The position numbers were made by a program, and so were the translations under genes. A stretch of DNA of 64,000 bases from Gnetum montanum (lineage: Eukaryota > Streptophyta > Gnetopsida > Gnetales > Gnetaceae). Below are positions 33,715-44,830 of this stretch, piece after piece; the first letter of the stretch is position 1; each line of letters begins with the position of its first letter. The stretch lies in NCBI GenBank assembly GCA_015680685.1, contig MNCI01029178.1:1120-65119 (forward strand). Direction: 5' to 3'. The notes beneath the pieces are model-generated. The model saw only the letters and a program-made list of their open reading frames with translations, ran no database searches and was not told the DNA's origin.

Positions 33715-36048
33715 AAAAACATTAAAAAGTCTACATATGATCTTCATTGACCTGAAAAAGCATATGACATAGTACCTAGAGATATTATTTAATAGGCCTT
33801 GCTAAGGAAAAACATCCCTTATAAATATATTAAACTAATTCAATTCACGTATGAAGGAGCTACCACTAAAATTAAAATTGTAGATCTTTTGGTGTGTCAA
33901 AACATTATGTAAAATGAAGTCAAAGGTTGTGTGCATGGTTGTGTGATTATTGTGCTTGCAAGAAAACATACATGGAAACCAAGTTAAGTTAAAGCCTACA
34001 TAGAGGACAAGAAATGAATTAGTCAAGACCTCAAAGGAGAAGGTCTTCCACAAGGTCTCAAATGAACATACAATAATTCCAAAGAACGTGGACAAGGACC
34101 AAATACTATACAAGGAAATTTGTCATCATCAAAGCATGCAAAAGACCAAGGATGTGGACAAGGAATGATGAATTCAAAGGAAAAGAAAGTTGAATAAATA
34201 TGCCTTTGGGAAACAACAAACATCTTAGTAGATTTGGAGTGAACATAGGCAAAGACATCTTCAAGAAATAGCAGGCATCTTTCCCTAGGCAAAGACATCT
34301 TCACAAAATGAGGACAAGTTCTAGAAAGACATCTTCCATCAGATAAAGACATCTCCTAGAATAAATATTCCAAAAATACATCTTTTCCAAACAAAGACAT
34401 CTTCCCAGAATTGAAGGCAAAACATAAAAATATCTTAGGCATGAAGAAGACATCTTCCTTGACCATTAGTGATTGTTGCCTAGCCATTACATGAGTTCCA
34501 AGATGGATTTAGAAACATGACAGCTATAAGAAGACATAATATGCATTAGGAAATGTGCAAGCATTGCGTAATCATTGTAAAATCATTTGTTTATCATTGT
34601 AATCTTGGTTTCTCTTCATTATATCATCATTTGTTCATTGTAAAGTGTGTTGTACCTTAACATACAAGGATCAACAAACTAAGTTGCATTTATCCCTTGT
34701 AATTGTTCTCTCTGGTTGCATTACAAGGTTGATCTTGCTTGAGCTTGTTGAGATCCTACAAGATTGAGCTATTGGTGTTGCAATACAACACTCTACTATG
34801 GAGCTCAAGGTTGTAAAGGTTGTGGAAACTTGAAAATCACATTCCAAGCCTAATGGAACCTTATAGGGTTGAGTGGCTAGTATTGTGGCACAACACTTTA
34901 ATGCAGGGCTTGAAGACTGCACAAGGTGTGGATGCTTCAACCATATTTTGAGAGCAACAAAGCCAAAGTTGTGCTAGCGATCTACCCTTTAAGTGTGGAC
35001 TACCCAAGTTGGGAAACCATGTTAAATTCAATGTGTGTGCTTTTTCTTTACAAAGTTTTAATTTTGGGAACTTATTCATCACCCCCTCCCCTTTTCTAAG
35101 TTTAATGATCTACAAAAACAACTTATGAATAACATCTAATTTTTTAATCATAGAAGGTCTACATCAAGGGCCTACACTTAGCCCATACTTATTTGTCAAT
35201 GTTATAGATGAATCAACAAAACAAGTACAAGATGAAATCTCTTAGTGCATGATATTTACAGATGATATTGTGTATGTGGATATAGCTCAAGAAAATATTG
35301 CTTCTAAGATGGAGAAGTGGAGATATGCTCTAAAATCAAAAAGCTTAAAAATTAGTAGAAGATAGAATATATGGAATGAAATTTTAACAACACTATAAAG
35401 AGTGGTGAAATAGAAGTGACAATTCCAAGCAAAAAGTTCCCTTACTACAAACAATTCTGCTACCTATGATCAATCCTTCAATTATCCAATGAAATTGATA
35501 AAGATATAAGAAATATAATTGAGGCCAAATGGTGAAAATGGAGACAAACTGGTGGTGTTCTATATGATAAAATAATACCAATAAAATTAAAGGAGAAATT
35601 TTACAAGAAAACAATTAGGCCAACTATCTTATATAGTGTTGAATGTTGGGTAGTACAAAAGAGGCATGAATAACAAATCAATGTGACAAAGATGTGAATG
35701 TTTTGATGGATGTCAAATGTTACTAGAAAAGATAAACTACATAATATAGACATTAGAGAAATACTTGGAGTGGCTTTTATTTGAGATAATCTACAAGAAT
35801 GTTAGCTAAGATGGTTTGAACATGTGCAAAGAATATCAAAAAATGAGCCTATAAATAAAAGTTGTTACATCACTATTCTAGAAATCCATTGAAAAGAAAA
35901 TAAAAAAACAATAAGAAAAAATGATCAAAGATAATTTGAAGAAATTGCAAATATACAAAGATCTAGCTCTTTATAAAGGTGAATGATGAAAAAGAACTTA
36001 GGTAGCTAACCCCATTTTGTCAAGACAAGGCTAAGATGATGATAATGA
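33715..36048 (+). pseudogene. RTE-clade LINE remnant, split by a solo LTR
   Basis: Non-LTR reverse transcriptase remnant. The left part (33715-33878) reads MIFIDLKKAYDIVPRDII and YEGATTKIKI. After the LTR (33879-35114), the right part reads IEGLHQGPTLSPYLF, then IFTDDIVYVD near 35240-35280 (canonical FADD; here FTDD with both Asp), KEKFYKKTIRPTILYSVECW near 35590 and LRWFEHVQRISK near 35805. This block order is diagnostic of the RTE clade. The 3' end has the repeat-like tail gatgatgataatgatt near 36033-36048. Endonuclease and first RT blocks are missing. Confidence 0.8.
33879..35114 (+). repeat. Solo copia-type LTR inside the RTE LINE (1,236 bp)
   Basis: It starts TGTAGATC and ends GATCTACA, an 8-bp perfect terminal inverted repeat, with 5-bp flanks aaaat (33874-33878) and aaaac (35115-35119). 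It shares with the LTRs of element E the opening (cttttggtgtgtcaaaac), the 'gggttgagtgg' region and the 3' end. The middle is a long array of acatct cores (34220-34455), often 20 bp apart. It has no internal coding region, so it is a solo LTR left by LTR-LTR recombination. Confidence 0.8.
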
Positions 36049-36086
36049 TTAATTACATGATTAATTCTTACCTTTTTCTTTGTTAT

Positions 36087-36947
36087 TGATGAATCATGAT
36101 TCATTAGGCTCCGATATCATACCTACGATATCGGATCCATGATATCGGGTACGCGATATCGTGACCTAAATAACGATATCAAATACATGATATCGTGACT
36201 CCTATGCAGGACTATAAATACACATGTAGGCACACAAAGGGAAGTAGTAGTTTAGTTAGAAGTTAGTTTTCATTTTTAGTTCTTCTCAACCCTTTCTCTC
36301 AGTGCATGCCCATAGTGTGATGATTGTAATTGTACAGAACCTTTATTTAAGTGTGACGTACTTGGACACGCACATGACCAGCAATAAAAATCAAGATTAC
36401 TTCATCATTGTAGCATTCACTTAGTTTTAACTATTATTTATTTCTTTCTTAATTAATATTTCTCTACCCTCAACTCCTATCCTTGTTATTAAACATGGAA
36501 TGAGTACGACTTAATCATGAGCATTTAAGTATGACTGCTTGGTATCCCAGTAGTGTACCTAGGATATGCACTTGGTAATCCCAGTAGTAGTCGTACACAA
36601 GGTCTGAGATGTGTATGGATGATTAAGAAATAGATGCTCATCACACTTATTCTAGTTTAGATTCTCTCCCCCTATGTCCTATTAGCTTAAATCTCTCTCC
36701 CTTTTCCTCCTAGCTTAATTAAAGTTATTTTCTATTGCCTCTAGGAGTAGCACTAGTTTAGGACTGCATCATACACCTCACTATGGACTAAACCATACGT
36801 GACAAAGAAAATACTAGTCCAGGTGGAAAGACAGTGAACTACAATCAATGAGTAACTATCTAGATACCACAACTATCCCATCTACAGAGTTGGCATGAAA
36901 TGCTCATATTCATATGGTTGAGTGTAGGGGTACCTTGCCACTCATCA
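36087..36947 (+). repeat. Element C 5' LTR (861 bp)
   Basis: Starts TGATGAATCATGATTCATTA, which itself contains the dyad AATCATGATT, and ends CCACTCATCA. It holds the core array at 36113-36194 and TATAAATA at 36213-36220. The plus-oriented body shares long stretches with the LTRs of A and D, for example 'ggactaaaccata' and 'gagtgtaggggtacc'. Confidence 0.9.
36113..36220 (+). promoter_or_regulatory. U3 GATATC array plus TATA box of element C 5' LTR
   Basis: Six perfect GATATC cores start at 36113, 36127, 36141, 36155, 36175 and 36189 (spacing 14, 14, 14, 20, 14). Exactly 18 bp separate the last core from TATAAATA at 36213. The 3' LTR has the same array with one 14-bp unit fewer (44038, 44052, 44066, 44086, 44100). 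Confidence 0.75.
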
Positions 36948-36948
36948 T

Positions 36949-36966
36949 TGGCACCATTGCTAAGGA
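36949..36966 (+). other. Primer binding site, tRNA-Asp type (element C)
   Basis: TGGCACCATTGCTAAGGA lies one base after the LTR. It matches the tRNA-Asp complement at 13 of 18 positions, and all five differences are C-to-T or G-to-A transitions as expected from deamination. Confidence 0.65.
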
Positions 36967-37080
36967 TGGTGCTAGTTATCTAGATTAGTTACATCATACA
37001 AGATCATTGTAATAAAGTATTCATGATATATCTCTTAGAAAAGAAATTGATTTCAATTAAGTCACACATGGTTCACAACA

Positions 37081-39078
37081 ATGTCTCTCTCACAAGACTA
37101 TGACAATACAACAACCAGTAAGGAAATTCATTGGAGAACTAATAAATTATACGATGATGAAGATGAAGTTTGGAGTACTCAATCTGATGTAGGGGTCTCT
37201 TATGTACATAAATGAAGACAACATTGTTCCAACTCCCAAATTCATAATCTACCTAGTGACAATGAACCCCTATTGACCACTAAGAGCCTAATTCATGTAC
37301 AAGAGTCTATTCGCATATCCTACAGGCATCGCAAGGAAATTCATCTACCCAAGCTCAATTCAAACAACTTTCCCAAGTTTTCAAGAGGCTATGATTTAGA
37401 TCCACAACAACATTTACAAGCCTTCTACAATGCATGTTCATGGAACAACATTAATAATGGATGGCAAAAACTTAAGCTTTTTCCTATGAAACTCATTGGC
37501 CAAGAAAAAGTATGGTATAGGTCTTTAAAAACAAAATCAATTCAATGTTGGCCAATAATGGTATAACTCTTCAAAGAAAGATATTAAACCTATGCAAGAG
37601 TGTCATCCTTGAGGAGACAAATCCAAGAATGAAAACAAGCATAACATGAACCCTTGGATATGGCCTTAGAACGATATTATGCATTGTTAAACAACTTCCT
37701 AGGCCATGGTTTCTCTGAGGAGAGGCTAATGTACCATATTATAGATGGGCTCTGTAATGAAACAAGGGAAACCTTAGGGATGTATGCCCCAAGTCAAATA
37801 TATGAACTACAAACCTATCAATTCCAAGAGTTTATTAAGTAGCTAGCAAAAGAAGAAGGAGAAATGGCTAAATGGGAGAACGTTGAAAAATCTCAACAGG
37901 ACCAAAATCTCAATTTAACAAAGGTCCATAATCAGAAAGAGGAGAAATTAACTCATCTCAAGGAGGTGGAACCATCTTTGCCAATACTAAAATCACTAGA
38001 TGAAATTGAGGCAAAGATCAATAAGATGACGGAATGGATACGTGAAAAATGTGGAGAATATGGCAACACTATTAGAGGTAGAACCATGATGAACCAAGAA
38101 GCAGAATAGAACACCCTTAGACAATCAGAAAGAAAGGTTGAAGAGAATAAGAACTCAATTGCTAATCATATGTATCAATGTAATTTTTTCCTATATGATC
38201 ACCCCAAAGGTCAATGCCCAATCTTGTCACATTTACATGAGCATTGTGGAAGAATATTACATCTAGAGTTCATACAGAAATACTGTGTTTAATCACAATG
38301 GCAACAATCCCAGTCGTGGGGGAGGCCACCCCCAAACTGGTTACACCCTTCATACCATCTGAACCCAAATGCTTACCAAGTCCAACATGTTGTTTCCCCA
38401 ACTGGGTCAACACCCTCTATCTCACCACATTATTATCATTCTCCTCAATATCATCAACCCCTATCCTTGCCAACAGGACCACCACCTTGGGTACCTTACA
38501 CTTCTCCTCAATTTCAACATTCTCATCCTTCACCTCCTTTTATATCACCACCAATTTTACACAAAGGATTTGCACCATAGCATCAATTCACGAACATTAC
38601 TTGTGCTTCTACTATCAACAGTAGTGGGAACCCACCACAACATCAAAGGAATCCCTTCTTTAGACATGATCGTAGAAAAGGACAGCATAATTTCGAGACC
38701 ACTGCATTTTCCAACTTAGCACAAGTCCAACATTGTGGTGCATATTTCTCCTTGAATCAAATGCCTTGCGTTACCTTATCAGTGCCACCAATCAAAACTC
38801 CAACAACCATGCAGCCCAATGAATATAGGCACATAGGGAGACATATTGATCCTTGCATACCATCTTATGGTCACAAGTGTTATAGTGGGTTAACTCCTTA
38901 TAAATTAACCACATCTTATAACTTGTCCCACTATGTCAACTTTAATCAAGTGTGTGAACCCCAATGGGGCAAGTATGAATAGGTCTCAATCTTTCCAACA
39001 TGCAAGGATCCCAACCTTTCATTTATTAATCCTAGCTATGCTCAATCACTTAGTTATGGGGGGTATCCTCCATTCTAA
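37081..39078 (+). pseudogene. Element C gag (Athila-like), decayed
   Basis: The ATG at 37081 gives MSLSQDYDN. The conserved leader (EIHWRTNKLYDDED) is followed by YRHRKEIHLPKLNSNNFPKF and the capsid-like core QEKVWYRSLKTKSIQCW (to 37566), then LERYYALLNN...EERLMYHIIDGL (37654-37842). A Lys/Glu-rich helical linker (37864-38109) and a Pro/His/Thr-rich tail end in YGGYPPF with a stop at 39076-39078. At least five stops or shifts. The gag of element A has the same layout. No zinc knuckle seen in the tail. Confidence 0.75.
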
Positions 39079-41023
39079 CAAGTAGGATTAATAATTATTT
39101 TTCCTTTTCTTTAATTTTACAATTTTTTTGTTTTCTAGTTTTCCATCTTTCACATTATTGTTTTGTCTTTTTGTTTTTTCCTTTTTTTTATGAGTAATCT
39201 CATCTACAAATAAAGCACTCATGTGACTCATTGGTTGAGGTGTTGTTATATGCTATCAAGTCTCAAGTGACTAATTACTTGGACAATGAGCCCATCAAAT
39301 CCACCCACCCATTCTATTAATAAGAGGTTCTACTCTGGGTACGATGATATTCTTGACATCATTAAAACTTAAAATAATGTTGTTCTCATTATGCCCAGAG
39401 TGAGCAATGATGGACCAGGAGAAAATGGCCAGGGTGTGACATCAAGGGGATTTGTGGATTCTCCTTGGTGACATCTGTAGGTGCTATCATGCAATCTGGT
39501 TATACTTAGATCCTTATAGATCTAACACAAAATGGGAGTAAGAGTAATAAAGGCACTCATAAAAAAACCAATGCTATTCTAGGGGGTCCCACTAGAAAGA
39601 CATGCACCCTTGCCTGAAGGTAGGTAGCTTCCCTGGATTAAGCATTCAAAAAAAAAGAGAGAGATAAGTGCCACAAACAAATTTGAATCACTCCTTCCTT
39701 AAATGAAATGCCAAGTGATTGTATGCCTTACTATCATGATCCCCTTATGAATTTCCATCATGGGATGAAACGATGTGATGTCATTGATCAAAGGAATGGA
39801 CTTGGTCTTGATTTTGAAGCAGCAGGCTAATGACATGTTAAGCATGCCCTACACACAAGATTCATTGTGTCCTGAGTTAGTTCTCTCACGTCTCGATCTC
39901 TAGAATCCCTTCTATGACTCATTTCATCTTGTTGTTCAAGCATTTGTAAGTTGTGTCTTGTGTAGCATAAAATTCATACCTCATTTCAGTGGTATCTACA
40001 TGTGTGTGTTTTGTAGAATTGGTGTGGATTACATTTCACCCTCTAGTACCTATGGACATCTTCAAGGTGGTTATGTAAGGGCATCATAGGTAGGAACCTA
40101 CTTTGGGGAGGACCCACTTGCGTAACCCTTGTAATTTCCACTCATTACACATCACCATCACATCATTTTATACCCTCCAAGTACTACATTCTTTCCTTTA
40201 TCATCCTTCCAGTTCAATCGTTCCTATGTACCAAAACACGTCCTTTTTTCTCATACTCTTCATGACTTTTATTGTCAGATTTTACATCAGTATACTTTTT
40301 GTGCCTTTAGGTCTATTCAATATTACCCTGGACCTTTTACATTCACCTCAAGTCCTTCATTTTCTACCTTAGAATTTTAGAAATTTATCAATTTTTCTAA
40401 GTACCCTATTTTCAATAGGCTATGATATCGGGTACCCAATATTGGGTCTAACGTAATATCAGGGCCACACTATTGGGTACGCAATATCACATCAACAAAA
40501 ACTATATATATGGACCCATCACCCCCCCCCCCCNACACATCAATGTCATTCTCAACTATTCATGCAAGGGAGTTTTTCAAATTTTCTTCAACGAATTGCG
40601 ACTTGCGCACCTCTTGGTCAACCAGCCATAACTTGCTTGCTAGCACTCTAATTCTCATTCCGATCAAACCTACATGAACCTGGAGTGCTCAACTTAGTCA
40701 TGGGGGAAAGGTACACTCCAAATCATGCATAAATTATTCAAAATTCATCATCGCCCGAAGGATACTGTAAAGGATAATTGATTATTAAAATGATAAACAT
40801 ATTGCCAAAAATAATCTTATCTCCTTACCTACATCGGGAAATTAAATATTGAAGCCACCTAACCAGATTGAGCCCAATATTAAAAATTTTAGGGGACATT
40901 TTCATAAAATTTCTTAACTCTAAATCACACGAAATAAGAAAACAAACTCATTAAGGCAAGAAGTAAGGTATAACTCAACTTTTGTAAGCAACCTTACTAA
41001 TGATCAACCCTGTGTGATTATAG
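39079..41023 (+). other. Element C spacer, gag to additional ORF
   Basis: Non-coding. It aligns with the spacers of A and D. Contains the internal promoter-like block (40424-40511) and a poly-C tract ending in an N at 40534. A pyrimidine-rich stretch lies at 39105-39190. Confidence 0.6.
40424..40511 (+). promoter_or_regulatory. Internal promoter-like block of element C
   Basis: Cores gatatc 40424, aatatt 40438, aatatc 40455, actatt 40469 and aatatc 40483 have spacing 14, 17, 14, 14, the same spacing classes as the LTR arrays. The 8-mer gggtacgc between the last two also occurs between LTR cores. A TA-rich TATA-like tract follows at 40503-40511. It lies about 510 bp upstream of the additional ORF. 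Confidence 0.55.
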
Positions 41024-43815
41024 ATGGCCCCTAAACATGGACAACAAGAAGGACCCTCTTAAGGTGTGTCCAAGTGACCAAGGAGAGGTAGAGTATGGGC
41101 ATCTACCGAACCATATGTAGAGTAGGAGGCATAATTGTTTAGCATCCATCAAGAGCCTCCTGCTACTGTACAATTGGGATAGGTGGAAGCAGGAGCTGCT
41201 GAAGCACCTGAATAGGGACAACATCTCACATTGTCCTTGGAGTGTGTTCAGGCCATCCATGAAAGGTCCACGTTAGCAGTTGTGATCATGGAATTGAACT
41301 TTGGACCTTTCACGAAGTTCGTTCCTTAGGCCATTAGGGACCAACTCAAAGGGTCCCCATTATGGCCCATCCTCTCTGAAAGTGGTGCCTAGTACTTAGG
41401 AGAAATGTACCAATTTTGGAACAATAAAGGAGAAGGCACCATAGTTGAAATTGATGCTATGTTTGTAGATTTTTCCACCAAGGCCATTTCAGAAGTGGTA
41501 AACCTTTTGAATACAAGGCCAAAAGTTGCTCACCTACCCACTTGCTTGGATGCTGATGCATGAAAAATTTGGTTGAAAAGGGCGTACGGTAAGGAGGAAA
41601 AGACATATGGAGAGTTGATGCTGGAAGAAAGAATATATTTCAAGATTGGCACTTATCACATCTTCCCCATGAAAGGATTAAAAAGAATCTCAATGTATGT
41701 GACAAGAGGAAGTGTGATATTGATGGGCAAGGTTAATGCTAACTTTCCCCATCTATATCTCATGGAGATCTTGAGGTGGTTTGAAGAACACAAGATAGGG
41801 AAGTTTGCATTACCCTTCCCTTGTTTCATTAGGAAGCTATGTAGTCATGCTGGGATTCTAGGGTACACTAATGACATCCCTAGAAGAGCCCAAAATGCTT
41901 TGTTCGTTGAGTTGGTGAAGCCACCAGCCCTAAGGAAGAGTGTTGGTGAGACGCTGGAGCTAGAACAAGAATAGATGGTGGGGCCCACTACAAATCAAAC
42001 TATAGGGCCTAGCCAACTCCCAAGTATAAGGCCCAGTTAATAGCAAGAAGCAAGTCCCAGCACAAGCTAGTGAGACCAACCACTACCACTGCCGCAGGAT
42101 TATCAATCGTCAATTAGTCATCTCAGGGCCATCGCTGAGATGGTCAATTAGGGAAGTCATGATGATGCCAATCTCTTCTATGTCATCGACGACACCGTAC
42201 GACACAAAATTTATATAGATCACACATGGGGCAAAGTGTCCATCTAGACAGGAGGATGGGTGACACATTGGTCACAACAAATTTTAGGGAATGCTGCATC
42301 CTTTCAGGTGCAACTAGAGACTGGTGAAGGGGCCACAGTAGTGTTCATGCAGCACCAAGATGTAATGGGAGCCACAAAAGTGGTCATGGACCACATCAAG
42401 AAATCCTTCAATGTACCTGTTGTGCCACCGATAGATTTCATAGCAACATGCGATGCTCAAACTCTAGCCAATCCTTCAATGACTCCTACAGAGCATGAGG
42501 ATGTTCTTGATCAGTTGCTATAGACATGACAAGTAATGACATCCTTGTTCAACATCCCACAAGATGTCATAGCAATGCAATCAGACCTCATCTCCACCAA
42601 AGAAAAGTTGGTCATGACAAAGATTAGGGCTGAGCATGTGAAGGTGGAGTTGGCAAGAGTCCAAGAAAGGCTTGTTACCCTGCAAGCTGCACAGCAAGAT
42701 CCATCTCAACTCATTCCCGCAAACTAGCTGGACACTTTTAGGATAATGTAGCTTAATAAACTATTAGTGGATAATAAAAGAGTGGCAGAGGAAAAGGAGA
42801 AGGCCGATTGGGATGCTTATAAGGCACAAGTGTAAACATACATGCATGCCAAAGCACTCAAGGCCCTACAGGAAGAGAATAAATAGGTCACCACAGACAA
42901 TCTTTAGTTGACCACTATGGAGAAACAGAAGAATGTTCTCAAAGAAAATTTTTAGCAGTTACAAGAACAATTGGTCAGGGTCAACCAAGACATGAATCGC
43001 TTGGCCAGAGAGAATCAAACACTCTCAATGGAGGAGGTACGTGCAATCTGTCAGAAGACAATCATTGAAATAAGCATGTGGCAAAATGAGGCTAAGAGAC
43101 ATGAAAAATTAAAAGAGCATTTCTGAGACCAGGTGGGGATGTACAAGAAAGTCATTGAAAACGAGATCCATATGGCCAAGGCCCACATTAATACCTTTAG
43201 TGCTCAACACACTAATCGGTGGACCATATTGGACACATATGCATTCGTCCATCAAGCAGAGCTCAAAAATTAGGACTTGCAAATCCAAGATCTTATAGAG
43301 TACATGGAATTAGCAAACTTGTGGTATGCTAATCTAGCCATGTTAATAGTAGGATGCCTAAGGATAGAGTTAGAGAAGTAGGTAGCTACCACCTACGCCA
43401 AATACGAAATAGAATTTGCAAAACATAAGAAACATTACAAAGGCTAGAAGTTGCAAATTTTGAGTTGAAGGTGGTCAAGGCTAGCTACCAGGGGTAGAAA
43501 GATGTTGCGGCAAACTTGGCTCGATTGGTTATAGATTACTAGGACTACAAAGATAAAGCCAGAGCCTATGAGGTGGAATAATGGTTGTTTGCAGCCTGGT
43601 AGGTCAAAGCAAATCAGATGTTTTTGCAACTACCGTGTCCATGGGAAGTGCCAACTCCATCAAACATTGGAGCATCAGCATGGACGACATAGGATCCTCG
43701 AACTGAAGAGGAAAAGCTCCAAGCACTCCTTTAGAGCCACCAAATTCCAAAACCTGGAGCACAAGACAATAGGAAGTGATCCATGGAGGAGCCACCGGCA
43801 CCTAGAATCACATGA
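41024..43815 (+). pseudogene. Element C additional ORF, MAPK start, coiled-coil C-terminus
   Basis: The ATG at 41024 opens MAPKHGQQEGPS and the ORF ends at 43815 (EEPPAPRIT-like tail after a shift). The best intact part (41573-41974) reads KTYGELMLEERIYFKIGTYH and LMEILRWFEEHKIGKFALPF, a compact helical domain that resembles the region found in plant LTR-element extra ORFs. The C-terminal half is Glu/Lys/Gln-rich and heptad-like (42536-42727, KEKLVMTKIRAEHVKVELAR), so likely a coiled-coil oligomer. A tatag precedes the ATG, so splicing is possible. There are stops throughout. The molecular function is not known to me. Confidence 0.6.
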
Positions 43816-44011
43816 GTTCCAATAAAATTTTGCAATTTTTCAATTTTGTAATTTTGTGCTCGTGTCCCAATTTTGTTCTATTCAATTCTCCACTGCGGCA
43901 TGAATAATTCCTAGTCAGTCAATAATCCCATACCTATCCACTGTGTAATCAATGGGGCTTGTTCTCATTTTATGTGACTCGAGGATGAGTTTTCATTCAG
44001 TCGTGGGGGTA

Positions 44012-44830
44012 TGATGAATCATGATTCATTAGGCTCCAATATCAAATCCATGATATCAGGTATGCAATATCATAACCTAAATAATGATATCATATACATG
44101 ATATCGTGACTCCTATGTAGGCCTATAAATACACATGTAGGTGCATAGAGGGAAGTAGTAGTTTAGTTAGAAGTTAGTGTTCATTTTTAGTTCTTTTCAA
44201 CCCTTTCTCTTAGTGCATGCCCGTAGTGTGATGATTTTAATTGTACAAAACCTTTATTCGAGTTTAACGTACTTGGACACATACATGACTGGTAATAAAG
44301 ATCGAGATTACTTCATCATTGCAGAATTTACTTAGTTTTAACTGTTATTTATTGCTTTCTTAATTAATATTTCTCTATCCTCAACTCCTATCCCTGTTAT
44401 TAAACACGAAATGAGTACAACTTAATCACGGGTATTGAAGTGTGACTACTTGGTATCCTAGTAGCGTACCTAGGATATGCGTGCTTCGTAATCCCAGTAG
44501 TAGTTGTACACAAGGTCCAAGATGTGTACGGATGATTAAGTTACAGATGCTCATCATACTTAGGCTAGTTTAGATTCTCTCCCCCTATGTCCTGTTAGCT
44601 TAATTAAAGTTATTTTCTATTGCCTCTAGGAGTAGCACTAGTTTAGGACTACATCATACATCTCACTCTAGACTAAACCATATGTGACAAAGAAAATACT
44701 AGTCTAAGTGGGAAGACAACGAACTGCGATCAACGAGTAACTATCTAGATACCACAACTAGCCTGTCTACGGAGTTTGACTGGATTGTGTGTGAAACACT
44801 CATATTCATATGGTTGAGTGTAGGGGTACC
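44012..44830 (+). repeat. Element C 3' LTR, 3' end missing
   Basis: Begins TGATGAATCATGATTC after the PPT. It matches the 5' LTR but lacks one 14-bp array unit, about 43 bp near 44590 and the final roughly 17 bp. It breaks off after gggtacc at 44830. TATAAATA is at 44124-44131, 18 bp from the last core (44100-44105). Confidence 0.88.

Larger units (their letters stand above)
36087..44830 (+). mobile_element. Element C: pol-less Athila-related retrotransposon
   Basis: An 8.7-kb element with LTRs 36087-36947 and 44012-44830, PBS 36949-36966, gag 37081-39078, a spacer with an internal promoter-like block, an additional ORF 41024-43815 and a PPT (gtcgtgggggta before 44012). Nothing like protease, RT, RNase H or integrase occurs between gag and the ORF, so mobilisation would need a helper such as element B (inference). 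The 5' flank is gttat. The 3' LTR has lost its last roughly 17 bp, so the target duplication cannot be tested. Confidence 0.85.
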
